Assembly (NCBI GenBank): GCA_905234665.1
Contig: CAJOIV010000030.1
Location: 1 to 46,993, forward strand
DNA length: 46,993 nt
Direction: 5' to 3'
Source: an uncultured Bacteroidales bacterium
GTDB lineage: Bacteria > Bacteroidota > Bacteroidia > Bacteroidales > P3
Shown: positions 39,128 to 46,993 of the stretch, one piece after another
Position numbering within the stretch: the stretch's first letter is position 1
Layout: each line of letters opens with the position of its first letter
Made by a program: the position numbers and the translations under genes
Notes under the pieces: generated by a model
Told to the model about the DNA's origin: nothing
Database searches by the model: none
What the model saw: only the letters and a program-made list of their open reading frames with translations

Positions 39128-39251
39128 CTTGTAATTAGGAATTAGAAATTAGGAATTGGACACACTCCTCCGCCCTTTTGGGGCACCTCCCCTAACTTAG
39201 GGGAGGAGTGGCTGCCGCGGGTTTCAATTTTCAATTCTCAATTTTCAATTA
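39128..39251. repeat. Composite: heptamer array, palindromic element copy 4, heptamer array
   Basis: TTAGAAA/TTAGGAA heptamers (39130-39158), the palindromic element (39161-39210, second hairpin loop TTTTGG instead of TTCG), then TCAATTT/TCAATTC heptamers to 39251. The last ones overlap the end of the barrel gene. Confidence 0.9.
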
Positions 39252-41095
39252 GGTATAGTGTAGGTCAGGCCGGCGATGAAGAGGCCGCGGTAACTGGGGT
39301 AGTTCTGCCAATAGAAATAACGTTGGAAGAGCAGGTTGTCGGCCTTGAGGAAGAAACTGAGGGCTTTGTTATGGCGATATTCCACCTCGAGGTTGAGGCC
39401 GTAGCGCATGGGGAGACATTCGTACACCCGATTGCCTTCTGTATCGACAAATGAGTCATAGGGGGTCTTGCCAAGGAGCTGGAACTCAAGGTGACCGATA
39501 ATCTTGTCGTGGTAGTTGGTGGTGAACAGCACGGAGGCATCGAAGGGGGAACGGTAGTAGAAAGGCCTTTCCATAGTCTTGTCGCCGACCTTCTCGGTGC
39601 TGCGGTTGTGATAGATATAGTAGTTGCCGCGCAGCTCGACCTGAAGCATTTCGTCGTTGATGAACTGGAAGTCGGCGCCGACCTTGATGCGGGTCAGGCT
39701 GTCGTACACGGGCGTGAACACATTGCCAAGGGTGTAACGGTTGTCCAGGCGGAAGGAAAGGTCGTTATCAATAATGCTATAGCCGCCGGTGACACCGAAA
39801 TTGAGTTTCTTGCTGAGGCTGAGACGGCCTTTGGCCATGAAGTCGTAATGGCTTGTGGCGCGGACCTCGGCATTGGGTGCAATGTAGGGGTTGACAGTAC
39901 GGATGGTGTTCCAGCTGTTGGCGTCCATATTGCCCGTGGATATGAGGGCTACATGGACGATATCATGCAGGAATGTCTTGGAAATAGTGGCGTCGGGATA
40001 GACATGCACCTTACCTCCATTGGGCAGGTTGTAGGCATCAAGGGCAATGGTGGTACCGGCGTGAATCTGGAAGCCTTGGAAGAGGAAATCGATATAGGGG
40101 TTGGCCTTATAGAGGTTGAGGTAGTTGCTGCAGTGGGTGCCCGACAGGCCGGTGGTGTCGATTCCCAGAGGGAGGCTCAGCGGGGCAAACGAGGAGGCGT
40201 AGCCACTATAGGCAAGGTGAAGATAGGCGACCCCCTTGTACTGCTTGGCGAGGGTGAAACCATAGTGGATATTCCCGTCGAAGTTGAGGTTGAACTCGTT
40301 CTGGTTGTACGAGGCGATGAGGTCGGCCACGTTGATGTTGGCTTCATAGCCGAGGGCTCCCACGTCTGTGTTGAGGGTCTTGAGACCCAGGTCGAGGGTG
40401 AGGAGGTTGTAGCCCATCTTATAGTCCGAGCGGCTGATGGAGTCGCGCGGCACCCCAAGCACGGCGTCGAGGGTGCTGTCGTTGAAACCGTAGTAGCGGT
40501 TGAAGTCGTTCTGGTAGCCCAAATCGGCACTCAGCTGCAGGTTCTTCTTGGTAATCATCTTGCCAAAGAGCGCCACATCGGTGAACGAGAATGGGGCCTG
40601 CCCATAGTGGGTTGGCGACGGTATGCTGTCGCCGGGCTTGCCGATGGTGCCCCACGACGAGTGGTGCGTGGCGCGGATACCATAATTATAGTCCTTGTTG
40701 CGGGTCGAGTTGTAGTAGAGCTCGGCCAAGGGCGACCAATAGTTGCCAAAACCCAGCTTCAAGTAGTTGTTGTAGAGGCGTGTGGCGGGCTCGCCGATGA
40801 TTCGGGCCGCCTTGATGCGCGAGGGGATGTAGAGCGAGGTGAGTCGCCGAGAGTCGATTGCATAGTCGAACGTCTTCGACATTGTGGTGACGGTGTCGGT
40901 GATGGCCGGCGCCACATTGAGTTTGTGCACCTCGCCAATCACCGGCTTGTAGCGGCTGGTGACCACCACTCGTTCATTATACACATTACTGTCCGACTGG
41001 GCGGAAGCCGAATTGACAATTGACAATTGACAATTGAGAATTATCGCGGTGGCGATGATGAGTATTCTTCTGGAGTTATTCATGGCGTTCTTCAT
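39245..41095 (-). CDS. Outer-membrane beta-barrel protein, TonB-dependent-receptor-like
   Basis: A 616-residue exported protein. It lacks a recognisable N-terminal plug domain. After a signal peptide (residues 1-32) comes a region with R-V-V-V-T-S-R-Y-K-P-V-I, then many amphipathic strands with alternating aromatics, ending L-T-Y-T-I-P-N, typical of outer-membrane barrels. The barrel half resembles TonB-dependent receptors. It overlaps the TPR gene by 4 bases (ATGA 41092-41095), implying joint function. Residues about 18-29 (N-C-Q-L-S-I-V-N) of the signal peptide come from a heptamer array. Confidence 0.85.
   Translation of the reverse strand: MKNAMNNSRRILIIATAIILNCQLSIVNSASAQSDSNVYNERVVVTSRYKPVIGEVHKLNVAPAITDTVTTMSKTFDYAIDSRRLTSLYIPSRIKAARIIGEPATRLYNNYLKLGFGNYWSPLAELYYNSTRNKDYNYGIRATHHSSWGTIGKPGDSIPSPTHYGQAPFSFTDVALFGKMITKKNLQLSADLGYQNDFNRYYGFNDSTLDAVLGVPRDSISRSDYKMGYNLLTLDLGLKTLNTDVGALGYEANINVADLIASYNQNEFNLNFDGNIHYGFTLAKQYKGVAYLHLAYSGYASSFAPLSLPLGIDTTGLSGTHCSNYLNLYKANPYIDFLFQGFQIHAGTTIALDAYNLPNGGKVHVYPDATISKTFLHDIVHVALISTGNMDANSWNTIRTVNPYIAPNAEVRATSHYDFMAKGRLSLSKKLNFGVTGGYSIIDNDLSFRLDNRYTLGNVFTPVYDSLTRIKVGADFQFINDEMLQVELRGNYYIYHNRSTEKVGDKTMERPFYYRSPFDASVLFTTNYHDKIIGHLEFQLLGKTPYDSFVDTEGNRVYECLPMRYGLNLEVEYRHNKALSFFLKADNLLFQRYFYWQNYPSYRGLFIAGLTYTIPN
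41011..41042. repeat. 7-nt-period array in the barrel signal peptide
   Basis: AATTGAC x3 then AATTGAG units, in frame as I-L-N-C-Q-L-S-I-V-N-S. The hydrophobic residues still make a workable signal sequence. Confidence 0.88.
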
Positions 41096-44000
41096 TTTTC
41101 GGTTTCACTGTCGGGTTCGTTATCCAGTTCGATGATGACCTCCTCCTCTTCGGGGGGCTGGAGGGCGCCCTCTTCCTGGAGGATGGCGTTGCGTTTCTGG
41201 AGGGCCAGCTGCACGAGGTCGTCGCCGTCATAGTTGTCTATGATGCTCTGGAGGGTCTGCTTGGCCTGCATCTTGTTGCCTCGGGCATAGAAGATATCGG
41301 CCCAGAGGATGAACGACTTGGCCAGGTAATAGTCGCTGGCCGGGTCGGCGATAATGGTCTCGATGGCACGCTCGGCACCGGCATAGTCGTGCTGGAAAAA
41401 CCGCATCTCGGCGATACGGTAGGCCGCCTCGCCGCTGTACTCGCCGTTGGTCGAGGTGCGTAGCAGGTCGTAGAGGCTGTCGGCCTGACGGTAGGTCGAA
41501 CTGTCGGCATAGTAGGTGCGGGCCATGCTCACAAGGGCTTCGTCGCGCAGTTCGGGGGTGAGCTTCTGTTCGGCAAGAAGGGCCTGTGCCGACGTGACGA
41601 CACTGTCGCGGTCGCCCAGCCGGTTCCAGCAACGCAGGATGCCCACGCGGCCCGACAGCAGCACATTGTCGCTCTCCGCCATCTGCACCATCTGGCTGTA
41701 GAGGTCTATGGCTTTGGTGAAGTTGCCGAGGCTGTAGGCGATGTTGGCGGCGTTCTGGAGCGAACGCTCTGTGTAGTTGTTCTTACCCGCTGCCGCCACG
41801 GCCTCGAAGTGCGGCAAGGCGCGCTCGGTCTGGCCGTTGCGGAAGAGGCAGTCGCCGGCATAGTAGTGGGCCTGGAGGTGGAACAAGCCCTCGGGGAACT
41901 TCTCGAGGTAGCTCTCGAACCCACGCACCGAACTCTCGCAGTCGCCGCTCATATAGAGGTTCTCGGCCGAGAGGTAGGTGGTGCTGTCCTGCTCCACGGT
42001 CGACACGCTGGTCTTCGTGGTGCGCTTCACATAGCTGAAGTATTCGTCCACCCGGTTCTGGCTCACATATATATTCTTCACCGTGCTCAGGGCGTCGCGG
42101 GCCTCGTCGGTGCCCGCATAGTGCGTCAGCAGCCGGTCGAAGACTTCCAGGGCGTCGTTGTTGCGGTCGGTGTTGTAATAGATCAGGCCCATGTTGAGCA
42201 GCGCCGTCTTGACCAGCGTGCTTTGGGGGTAGTCTTTGAGGAATTTGTTGAAGTAGGTCAGAGCCATCTCGTTGTTGTCGCACACCAGATAGGTCTGCCC
42301 CACCTCGAAGAGGGCCTTCGAGGCCAGCGACGACTGGGGATAGCGTTCGAATATCTGGTTCAGCAGCGTGAGTTTCTCATGATATTTTCCCATCGCGCCA
42401 TACGACATGGCCTTCTGGTAGGTTGCATAGTCGGCGTCGGCATCGGAGGCAGCGATGACGCGGTCATAGTATTTCATGGCTTCCGTATAGTTCGACTGCA
42501 GGTAGTAGCAGTCTCCCAGACGGTTGTCGACGTCGTTCTTCTGATGGGCATCCACCTTGTCGTCGGCCAGCCGCTGGAACATCTTGAAGTCGTCTATGGC
42601 GTCGTCCGGATTGTTCCTCTTCATGCACAGGTATCCGTGGGTGTAGAGTGCCTGGCGGTAGTAGGGCGACGTCGAGGCGTTGGTGCTCACCATATACCGG
42701 TCCAGCGTGCTGCCCGCGGCCTCGTAGTCGCCCAGGCGGTAACGGCTCTCCGCAAGCAGGTAGTAGGCGTCGGTCGTGTACTTCGGCAGGGCGTTGATCT
42801 TGGCCGCCTTCTGGAAGTAGGCTGCAGCCGACTTCATATTGCCCGTGTTGAACACTTCGATACCGCGGTTGATGACGATGCGCTGGTAGGCCTGGTTCAG
42901 TGCCGGCGATTTGTCGGGGATTTTCTCTATCAGCGTCAGCGCATCCTTGTAGTTGCGCGTAGTGAAGTAGAGCGAGGTGAGCATCTCCTGCACCTCGGCC
43001 TTGTGGGCGGTGCGGGGATACTTGACGAGGTATTCCTCCAACGACCGGATGCTCTCGTTGTAGGGGTTGCTGTTGAGCTCGTAGCTCAGCTTGGCGTACT
43101 GGAACAGGGCATCCTCCTTCACCTTGGCGTCGAAGTCCATGGCTGCGGCCTGCTGGAACATGCTGCGGGCGTCGGCCTTGCGGCCAAGGTGGATGAGCAC
43201 GTCGCCCAGCACATAGAGAGAATGCTGCGCCACGCTGTCGGTGCACGAGGTCTTCTTCGCGAGGTAGTACTGTGCCGAGTCGTACTCGTGTAGCATATAG
43301 TAGCAGTAGCCGATCTGGTAGTAGCTGTCCTGCGGGGTGCAAGCCTGGACCGTGAGCTGGGGCTGCCCTTTCTTGGCCTTCTTCTTGGCGGTAGTCTCGG
43401 GAGCCACGGTCTCCTCGGGGGCGGGAGTGTTGTCGTCGGTGGAGGTCATGGCGGCACGGTAGTAGTCGAGGGCGTTCTTGTATTCGCCGCGGTTGAAATA
43501 GACCTCCGCCACCATCTGGCGTATCTCGTTCTTCTTGAACACGTCGTCTTCAAGCAGCAGCGTCGGCGCCATCTCCAGCAGCTCGTCGTTCTTGCCCAGA
43601 TAGTAATAGATTCTCGCCACATACGAGGGCACGATCTTGGCAAAACGGCGGTCGCCCTGCAGCTTGTTGAAGTTGCGCAGCGCCAGGTCGTACTTTCCTT
43701 CCATATACTGCAGATGGGCGTAGTAGTACAGCGCCGCACTGCTGTATTTCGACTTGCCGTTGATTTCCTGCCCGAAGCACTTCTTCGCCTCGTTGTAGTC
43801 TTCGTCAACAAAATGGCAGTAACCCACCTTAAAGTTGTACTCGCTGCGGTGGCCGTAGTCGACTTCCCCGACAGTCACTTTCTTGTAGTGCTTCAGGGCT
43901 TTCTTGTAGTCGCCCACCGAGTAGTGGTAGTTGCCCAGATAGAAGTGGACCATCCCCACATGCTTGCTCTGCGGGTGCAGCCTCAAGAACTCTTCCAGCC

Positions 44001-44304
44001 TGAAGTCCGCGTCGCGGTTGCCCAGTTTCTCGGCACACACGGCGGCATAGTACCGGGCATCCTCCGCCATCGTCGACGACTCGCCACCCGTAGGTTCCGT
44101 CACCGACGTCAGGTGGTCGAACAAGTTCTGCGCCGAAGCGTATTTTTCCTTCTGGTAAAGGTCCAGGGCCTGGCGGAAACGCTGCTCCGCACTGGTCAGC
44201 CCCGACGCGGGACGACCCCGTCCCGCAAGGTCGTTCTGGGCAAATGTGACCACCCGCGGCATCAGCAGCAAGGCGGTAACGATAAGGACTCTAATTCTTT
44301 GCAT
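41092..44304 (-). CDS. Large TPR-repeat exported protein
   Basis: A 1070-residue protein: signal peptide (M-Q-R-I-R-V-L-I-V-T-A-L-L-L-M then T-F-A) and some 20 tetratricopeptide repeats throughout. Examples are H-F-Y-L-G-N-Y-H-Y-S-V-G-D-Y-K-K-A and L-L-N-M-G-L-I-Y-Y-N-T-D-R-N-N-D-A. A low-complexity segment lies near residues 295-320 (T-P-A-P-E-E-T-V). The very end is acidic. I chose ATG 44304, because the longer frame to 44343 gives a poor signal peptide. With the coupled barrel gene it may form an envelope assembly or scaffold complex. The gene is single-copy looking and precedes folC in order; function unknown. Confidence 0.85.
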   Translation of the reverse strand: MQRIRVLIVTALLLMPRVVTFAQNDLAGRGRPASGLTSAEQRFRQALDLYQKEKYASAQNLFDHLTSVTEPTGGESSTMAEDARYYAAVCAEKLGNRDADFRLEEFLRLHPQSKHVGMVHFYLGNYHYSVGDYKKALKHYKKVTVGEVDYGHRSEYNFKVGYCHFVDEDYNEAKKCFGQEINGKSKYSSAALYYYAHLQYMEGKYDLALRNFNKLQGDRRFAKIVPSYVARIYYYLGKNDELLEMAPTLLLEDDVFKKNEIRQMVAEVYFNRGEYKNALDYYRAAMTSTDDNTPAPEETVAPETTAKKKAKKGQPQLTVQACTPQDSYYQIGYCYYMLHEYDSAQYYLAKKTSCTDSVAQHSLYVLGDVLIHLGRKADARSMFQQAAAMDFDAKVKEDALFQYAKLSYELNSNPYNESIRSLEEYLVKYPRTAHKAEVQEMLTSLYFTTRNYKDALTLIEKIPDKSPALNQAYQRIVINRGIEVFNTGNMKSAAAYFQKAAKINALPKYTTDAYYLLAESRYRLGDYEAAGSTLDRYMVSTNASTSPYYRQALYTHGYLCMKRNNPDDAIDDFKMFQRLADDKVDAHQKNDVDNRLGDCYYLQSNYTEAMKYYDRVIAASDADADYATYQKAMSYGAMGKYHEKLTLLNQIFERYPQSSLASKALFEVGQTYLVCDNNEMALTYFNKFLKDYPQSTLVKTALLNMGLIYYNTDRNNDALEVFDRLLTHYAGTDEARDALSTVKNIYVSQNRVDEYFSYVKRTTKTSVSTVEQDSTTYLSAENLYMSGDCESSVRGFESYLEKFPEGLFHLQAHYYAGDCLFRNGQTERALPHFEAVAAAGKNNYTERSLQNAANIAYSLGNFTKAIDLYSQMVQMAESDNVLLSGRVGILRCWNRLGDRDSVVTSAQALLAEQKLTPELRDEALVSMARTYYADSSTYRQADSLYDLLRTSTNGEYSGEAAYRIAEMRFFQHDYAGAERAIETIIADPASDYYLAKSFILWADIFYARGNKMQAKQTLQSIIDNYDGDDLVQLALQKRNAILQEEGALQPPEEEEVIIELDNEPDSETEK

Positions 44305-44372
44305 AGTTGTGCTTACTATAGTTTCAATGTGTAAAATTACCAATAAAAAGCCTAATGAACGGCCTCCCGCGC

Positions 44373-44526
44373 CACTATTTTTTAACAGCGGGATGTTAAA
44401 TGGTTATTGTTTATGGTTTATTGGTTATTGAAAATAGTGCGGCAGCCCGCTGCTCCCCTAAGTTAGGGGAACCGAAGGTCGACGACCTTGTGGAGTCAGC
44501 TGTCACGAAGTGACTGAGGAGTGTGT
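44373..44526. repeat. Inverted repeat and variant palindromic element between the aldolase and TPR genes
   Basis: CACTATTTT (44373-44381) / AAAATAGTG (44431-44439), with GGTTATTG repeats between. Then the element variant 44451-44526 keeps CCCCTAAGTTAGGGG and GGAGTGTG ends, but has AAGGTCGACGACCTT and GTCACGAAGTGAC hairpins in place of the second hairpin. Confidence 0.8.
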
Positions 44527-44527
44527 C

Positions 44528-45553
44528 CTAACCTCTTAACCTATTACCCAACTTCTCGAGGAAGTCCTCGACGTCGGCTTCCGTGGTGTCGAACGAGCAC
44601 ATCCAGCGGACGACATCATTGGCCTCGTCCCAGTCGTAGAAGAAGTAGTCCTCCAGCAGCGCGTGCCACACCTCGCGCGGCAGGCGCACGAAGACGCTGT
44701 TGACCTGCACGGGGTACACGACCTCGACATTCTCCATCCCTGCCAGCCCCTGCAGGAGCCGCTGGGTCATGGCGTTGCTGTGGCGGGCATTGCGCTCCCA
44801 CACTCCCGTGGTGAGGTAAGCCTCGAACTGGGCCGACATGAAGCGCATCTTGCTGCAGAGCTGCGACATCTGCTTGCGACGGTACTTGAGGTCGACGTCG
44901 AGAGCCGGATTCAGCATCACGGCGCTCTCACCCATCAGCATCCCGTTCTTGGTGCCGCCGAAGGAGAGGCAGTCGACGCCGCAGTCGGTGGTCAACGCTT
45001 TGAACGTGAGGCCAAGGGCCACGGCGGCGTTGGCCAGACGGGCGCCGTCCATGTGGAGATACATATTGTGTTCGTGCGCGAGGTCTGCCAAGGCGCGTAC
45101 CTCCTCGGGGCTATAGAGCGTGCCGAGTTCCGTGGGCTGCGCGATGCTGATGGCGCGGGGCTGCGAATGGTGCTCGAAGCCAAAGCCGTGGAGCTGTGTG
45201 CGCACCAGGTCGGGCGTGAGTTTCCCGTCGGGTGTCGGCACCGTCAGGAGCCGGCAGCCCACAATGCGCTGCGGCGCGCCGCACTCGTCGACATTGATAT
45301 GCGCCGTCTCGGCACACACCACAGCCTCGTGCGAGCGGCACATCGCGTCGATGCAGAGGACGTTGGCCCCCGTCCCGTTGAAGACAAGGTAAGGCTTTGC
45401 CGTGGGGCCGAAAGTCTCCTTGAAGAGTCTCTCAAGTCCCAATGTCCACTGGTCGTCGCCATAGGCCAAATCATGGTCGCGGTTGGCGGATTCTATTGCC
45501 TGCATTATCTCGGGCGAAATGCCCGAATGGTTGTCACTACCAAAGCTTCGCAT
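44528..45553 (-). CDS. Threonine-aldolase-like PLP enzyme
   Basis: A 341-residue fold-type I PLP enzyme of the beta-eliminating lyase/threonine aldolase family. The start is F-G-S-D-N-H-S-G, with the C-x-x-x-A-H-I (PLP-stacking His) region, D-G-A-R-L-A-N-A and the PLP lysine in S-F-G-G-T-K-N-G. It cleaves L-threonine or allo-threonine to glycine and acetaldehyde. ATG 45553 is used; the TTG further up is inside a heptamer array. The gene lies 42 bases after rho on the same strand. Whether it is L- or D-specific cannot be told. The context does not restrict its role. Confidence 0.9.
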   Translation of the reverse strand: MRSFGSDNHSGISPEIMQAIESANRDHDLAYGDDQWTLGLERLFKETFGPTAKPYLVFNGTGANVLCIDAMCRSHEAVVCAETAHINVDECGAPQRIVGCRLLTVPTPDGKLTPDLVRTQLHGFGFEHHSQPRAISIAQPTELGTLYSPEEVRALADLAHEHNMYLHMDGARLANAAVALGLTFKALTTDCGVDCLSFGGTKNGMLMGESAVMLNPALDVDLKYRRKQMSQLCSKMRFMSAQFEAYLTTGVWERNARHSNAMTQRLLQGLAGMENVEVVYPVQVNSVFVRLPREVWHALLEDYFFYDWDEANDVVRWMCSFDTTEADVEDFLEKLGNRLRG

Positions 45554-45555
45554 AG

Positions 45556-45594
45556 TTCTCAATTCTCAATTTTCAACTTTCAACTCTCAACTCC
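45556..45594. repeat. 7-nt-period array between rho and the aldolase gene
   Basis: TCTCAAT/TTCAACT/CTCAACT heptamers, five to six units, fill almost the whole 42-bp gap. Confidence 0.88.
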
Positions 45595-45595
45595 C

Positions 45596-46993
45596 CTACT
45601 TGTCCATGGTCATGAGGAACTCCTCGTTGTTGAGACTATGGGCCATATTCTTCTGGAGGAACTCCATGGCTTCGACAGGTGTGAGGTCTGTGAGTTGGTT
45701 GCGGAGCACGAGGGTGCGCATCAGCAAGGGCTTGGCGACGAGGAGGTCGTCGCGGCGCGTGCTGGAGGCCGCCAGGTCGATGGCGGGATAGATGCGTTTG
45801 TTGGCCAGTTTGCGGTCGAGCTGCAGCTCCATGTTGCCGGTGCCCTTGAATTCCTCGAAGATGACGTCGTCCATCTTGCTGCCGGTGTCCGTCAGGGCGG
45901 TGGCGATGATGGTCAACGAGCCCCCGTTCTCGATTTTACGGGCGGCGCCGAAGAAACGTTTGGGCTTCTGCAGGGCGTTGGCCTCGACGCCGCCGGAGAG
46001 CACCTTGCCCGATGCGGGCTGCACAGTGTTGAAGGCGCGCGCCAGTCGGGTGATGGAGTCCAAGACGATGACCACGTCGTGGCCACACTCGGTGAGGCGT
46101 TTGGCCTTCTCCAGCACGATGTTGGCGATGCGGACGTGGCGGTCGGCGGGCTCGTCGAAAGTAGAGGCGATGACTTCGGCATTGACGCTGCGCTGCATGT
46201 CAGTGACCTCCTCGGGACGCTCGTCGATAAGGAGCACCATGAGGTATACGTCGGGGTGGTTGTAGGCGATGGCGTTGGCGACCTCCTTCAGGAGAGTGGT
46301 CTTACCGGTTTTGGGCTGTGCGACGATGAGGCCGCGCTGACCCTTGCCGATGGGGGTGAACATATCGATGATGCGGGTGGACATGGTTTCGCCAGGGTGC
46401 CCGGTGAGTTTGAATTTCTCCTGAGGGAAAAGCGGGGTCAGCGACTCGAAGGGGACGCGGTCCTTGATGCGCTCGGGGCTGAGTCCGTTAATCTCCAATA
46501 TATTGGCCATAAGGAAATATCGGTCGTTCTCTTTGGGTGGGCAGACCATGCCGCGCACGGTGTCGCCGTTCTTGAGACCATAGGATCGCACCATCTGCTG
46601 GGAGATGTAGACGTCGTCGGGGGATGCCAGATAGTTGTAGTCCGACGAGCGCAGGAATCCAAATCCGTCGGGGGCCAGCTCCAACACCCCTTCGGCGGCG
46701 ATGACGCCTTCGCGGTCGAAGGGATACTCCTTGACTGGCGGGGTGGGCTGCTTGGCCGGCTGAGCGTTGGCGGGTCCTGGCTGGGTGGCGGGGGCGGGAA
46801 CGGAGGCGGACGTCTCTGTGGCCGAGGTGTCGGCATGGGGCTCGCCAGATGCCACGGGCTTGGGATTCTTCTGCTGCTTGCGGCGACCGTGGTCGCCCTG
46901 TTGCGATGCCTGTGAGGCGTGACGTCCCTCTTGGGACTGTCCGGCAGGCTGGGCGGCCGGCGAGGAGGTCTCGGCGAGGGGTTGTGTAGACTC
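45596..46993 (-). CDS. rho: Transcription termination factor Rho, C-terminal part (start outside window)
   Basis: The frame is open to the last base, so at least 465 residues are visible and the N-terminus is missing. The visible N-terminal part is a Pro/Ala/Thr/Gln-rich segment, as in Bacteroidota Rho. Then comes an RNA-binding OSB-type region ([14 protein letters not shown] near the start of the core), Walker [10 protein letters not shown] and Walker [14 protein letters not shown]. The R-loop [16 protein letters not shown] and the [13 protein letters not shown] block are also present. Rho is a hexameric RNA helicase ending transcription. Internal GTG codons (for example 46855) are not needed as a start. 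Confidence 0.97.
   Translation of the reverse strand, partial: ESTQPLAETSSPAAQPAGQSQEGRHASQASQQGDHGRRKQQKNPKPVASGEPHADTSATETSASVPAPATQPGPANAQPAKQPTPPVKEYPFDREGVIAAEGVLELAPDGFGFLRSSDYNYLASPDDVYISQQMVRSYGLKNGDTVRGMVCPPKENDRYFLMANILEINGLSPERIKDRVPFESLTPLFPQEKFKLTGHPGETMSTRIIDMFTPIGKGQRGLIVAQPKTGKTTLLKEVANAIAYNHPDVYLMVLLIDERPEEVTDMQRSVNAEVIASTFDEPADRHVRIANIVLEKAKRLTECGHDVVIVLDSITRLARAFNTVQPASGKVLSGGVEANALQKPKRFFGAARKIENGGSLTIIATALTDTGSKMDDVIFEEFKGTGNMELQLDRKLANKRIYPAIDLAASSTRRDDLLVAKPLLMRTLVLRNQLTDLTPVEAMEFLQKNMAHSLNNEEFLMTMDK

Overview
The window is a chromosomal segment from a GC-rich member of the Bacteroidota, most likely order Bacteroidales. The sequence signs are: promoters of the TTTG-N19/20-TAnnTTTG type with almost no Shine-Dalgarno motifs; an F0 subunit a with a long secreted N-terminal extension; a DUF2723 (TMEM260-like) membrane glycosyltransferase; BspA-type leucine-rich-repeat surface proteins ending in type-IX-secretion sorting domains; a Rho with a long low-complexity N-terminus; and a plug-less TonB-receptor-type barrel. 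I cannot name the genus from sequence alone.

Layout. 1-1.5 kb: end of gcvT, then a small-protein/zeta-like kinase pair. 1.5-2.55 kb: an AT-rich stretch with a small secreted protein on the minus strand, preceded by a strong promoter and a roughly 335-nt leader that can fold into a long rod. 2.56-8.3 kb: nhaC (+), then a minus-strand pair of a TerB/Sel1-like acidic protein and the radical-SAM protein YgiQ. 8.4-16.75 kb (minus strand): arginine deiminase, DUF2723 protein, a small ribbon-helix-helix protein, atpB away from other atp genes, pgk, and a Fic protein. 17.1-21.5 kb (+): two tandem BspA-like genes, the second broken at a run of eight Cs. 21.5-27.3 kb: S41 protease (-), sppA (+) and topB (+, frameshifted). 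27.3-34.9 kb (+): truA, a lower-GC island with a RelE/YafQ-type toxin-antitoxin pair plus a third gene, then prmA, a SulP transporter, a four-helix-bundle protein, yebC and tcdA. 35.1 kb: tRNA-Glu(CTC), then a membrane-anchored hypothetical. 36.2-47 kb (minus strand): rho (5' end outside), a threonine-aldolase-like gene, a TPR protein, an outer-membrane barrel, folC, fabG and a BtuF-like lipoprotein.

The most striking feature is invasion of the region by short repeats: 7-nt-period A/T-rich arrays, a roughly 49-nt two-hairpin palindromic element, a second palindrome, and 9-nt ACTAGT arrays. They lie between genes, but also inside and in frame within conserved genes (ygiQ, btuF-like, truA, S41 protease, prmA). 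They even form parts of two signal peptides and supply a stop codon. Much of the window is housekeeping. The accessory parts are the toxin-antitoxin loci, the Fic gene, the BspA pair and the structured-leader locus.
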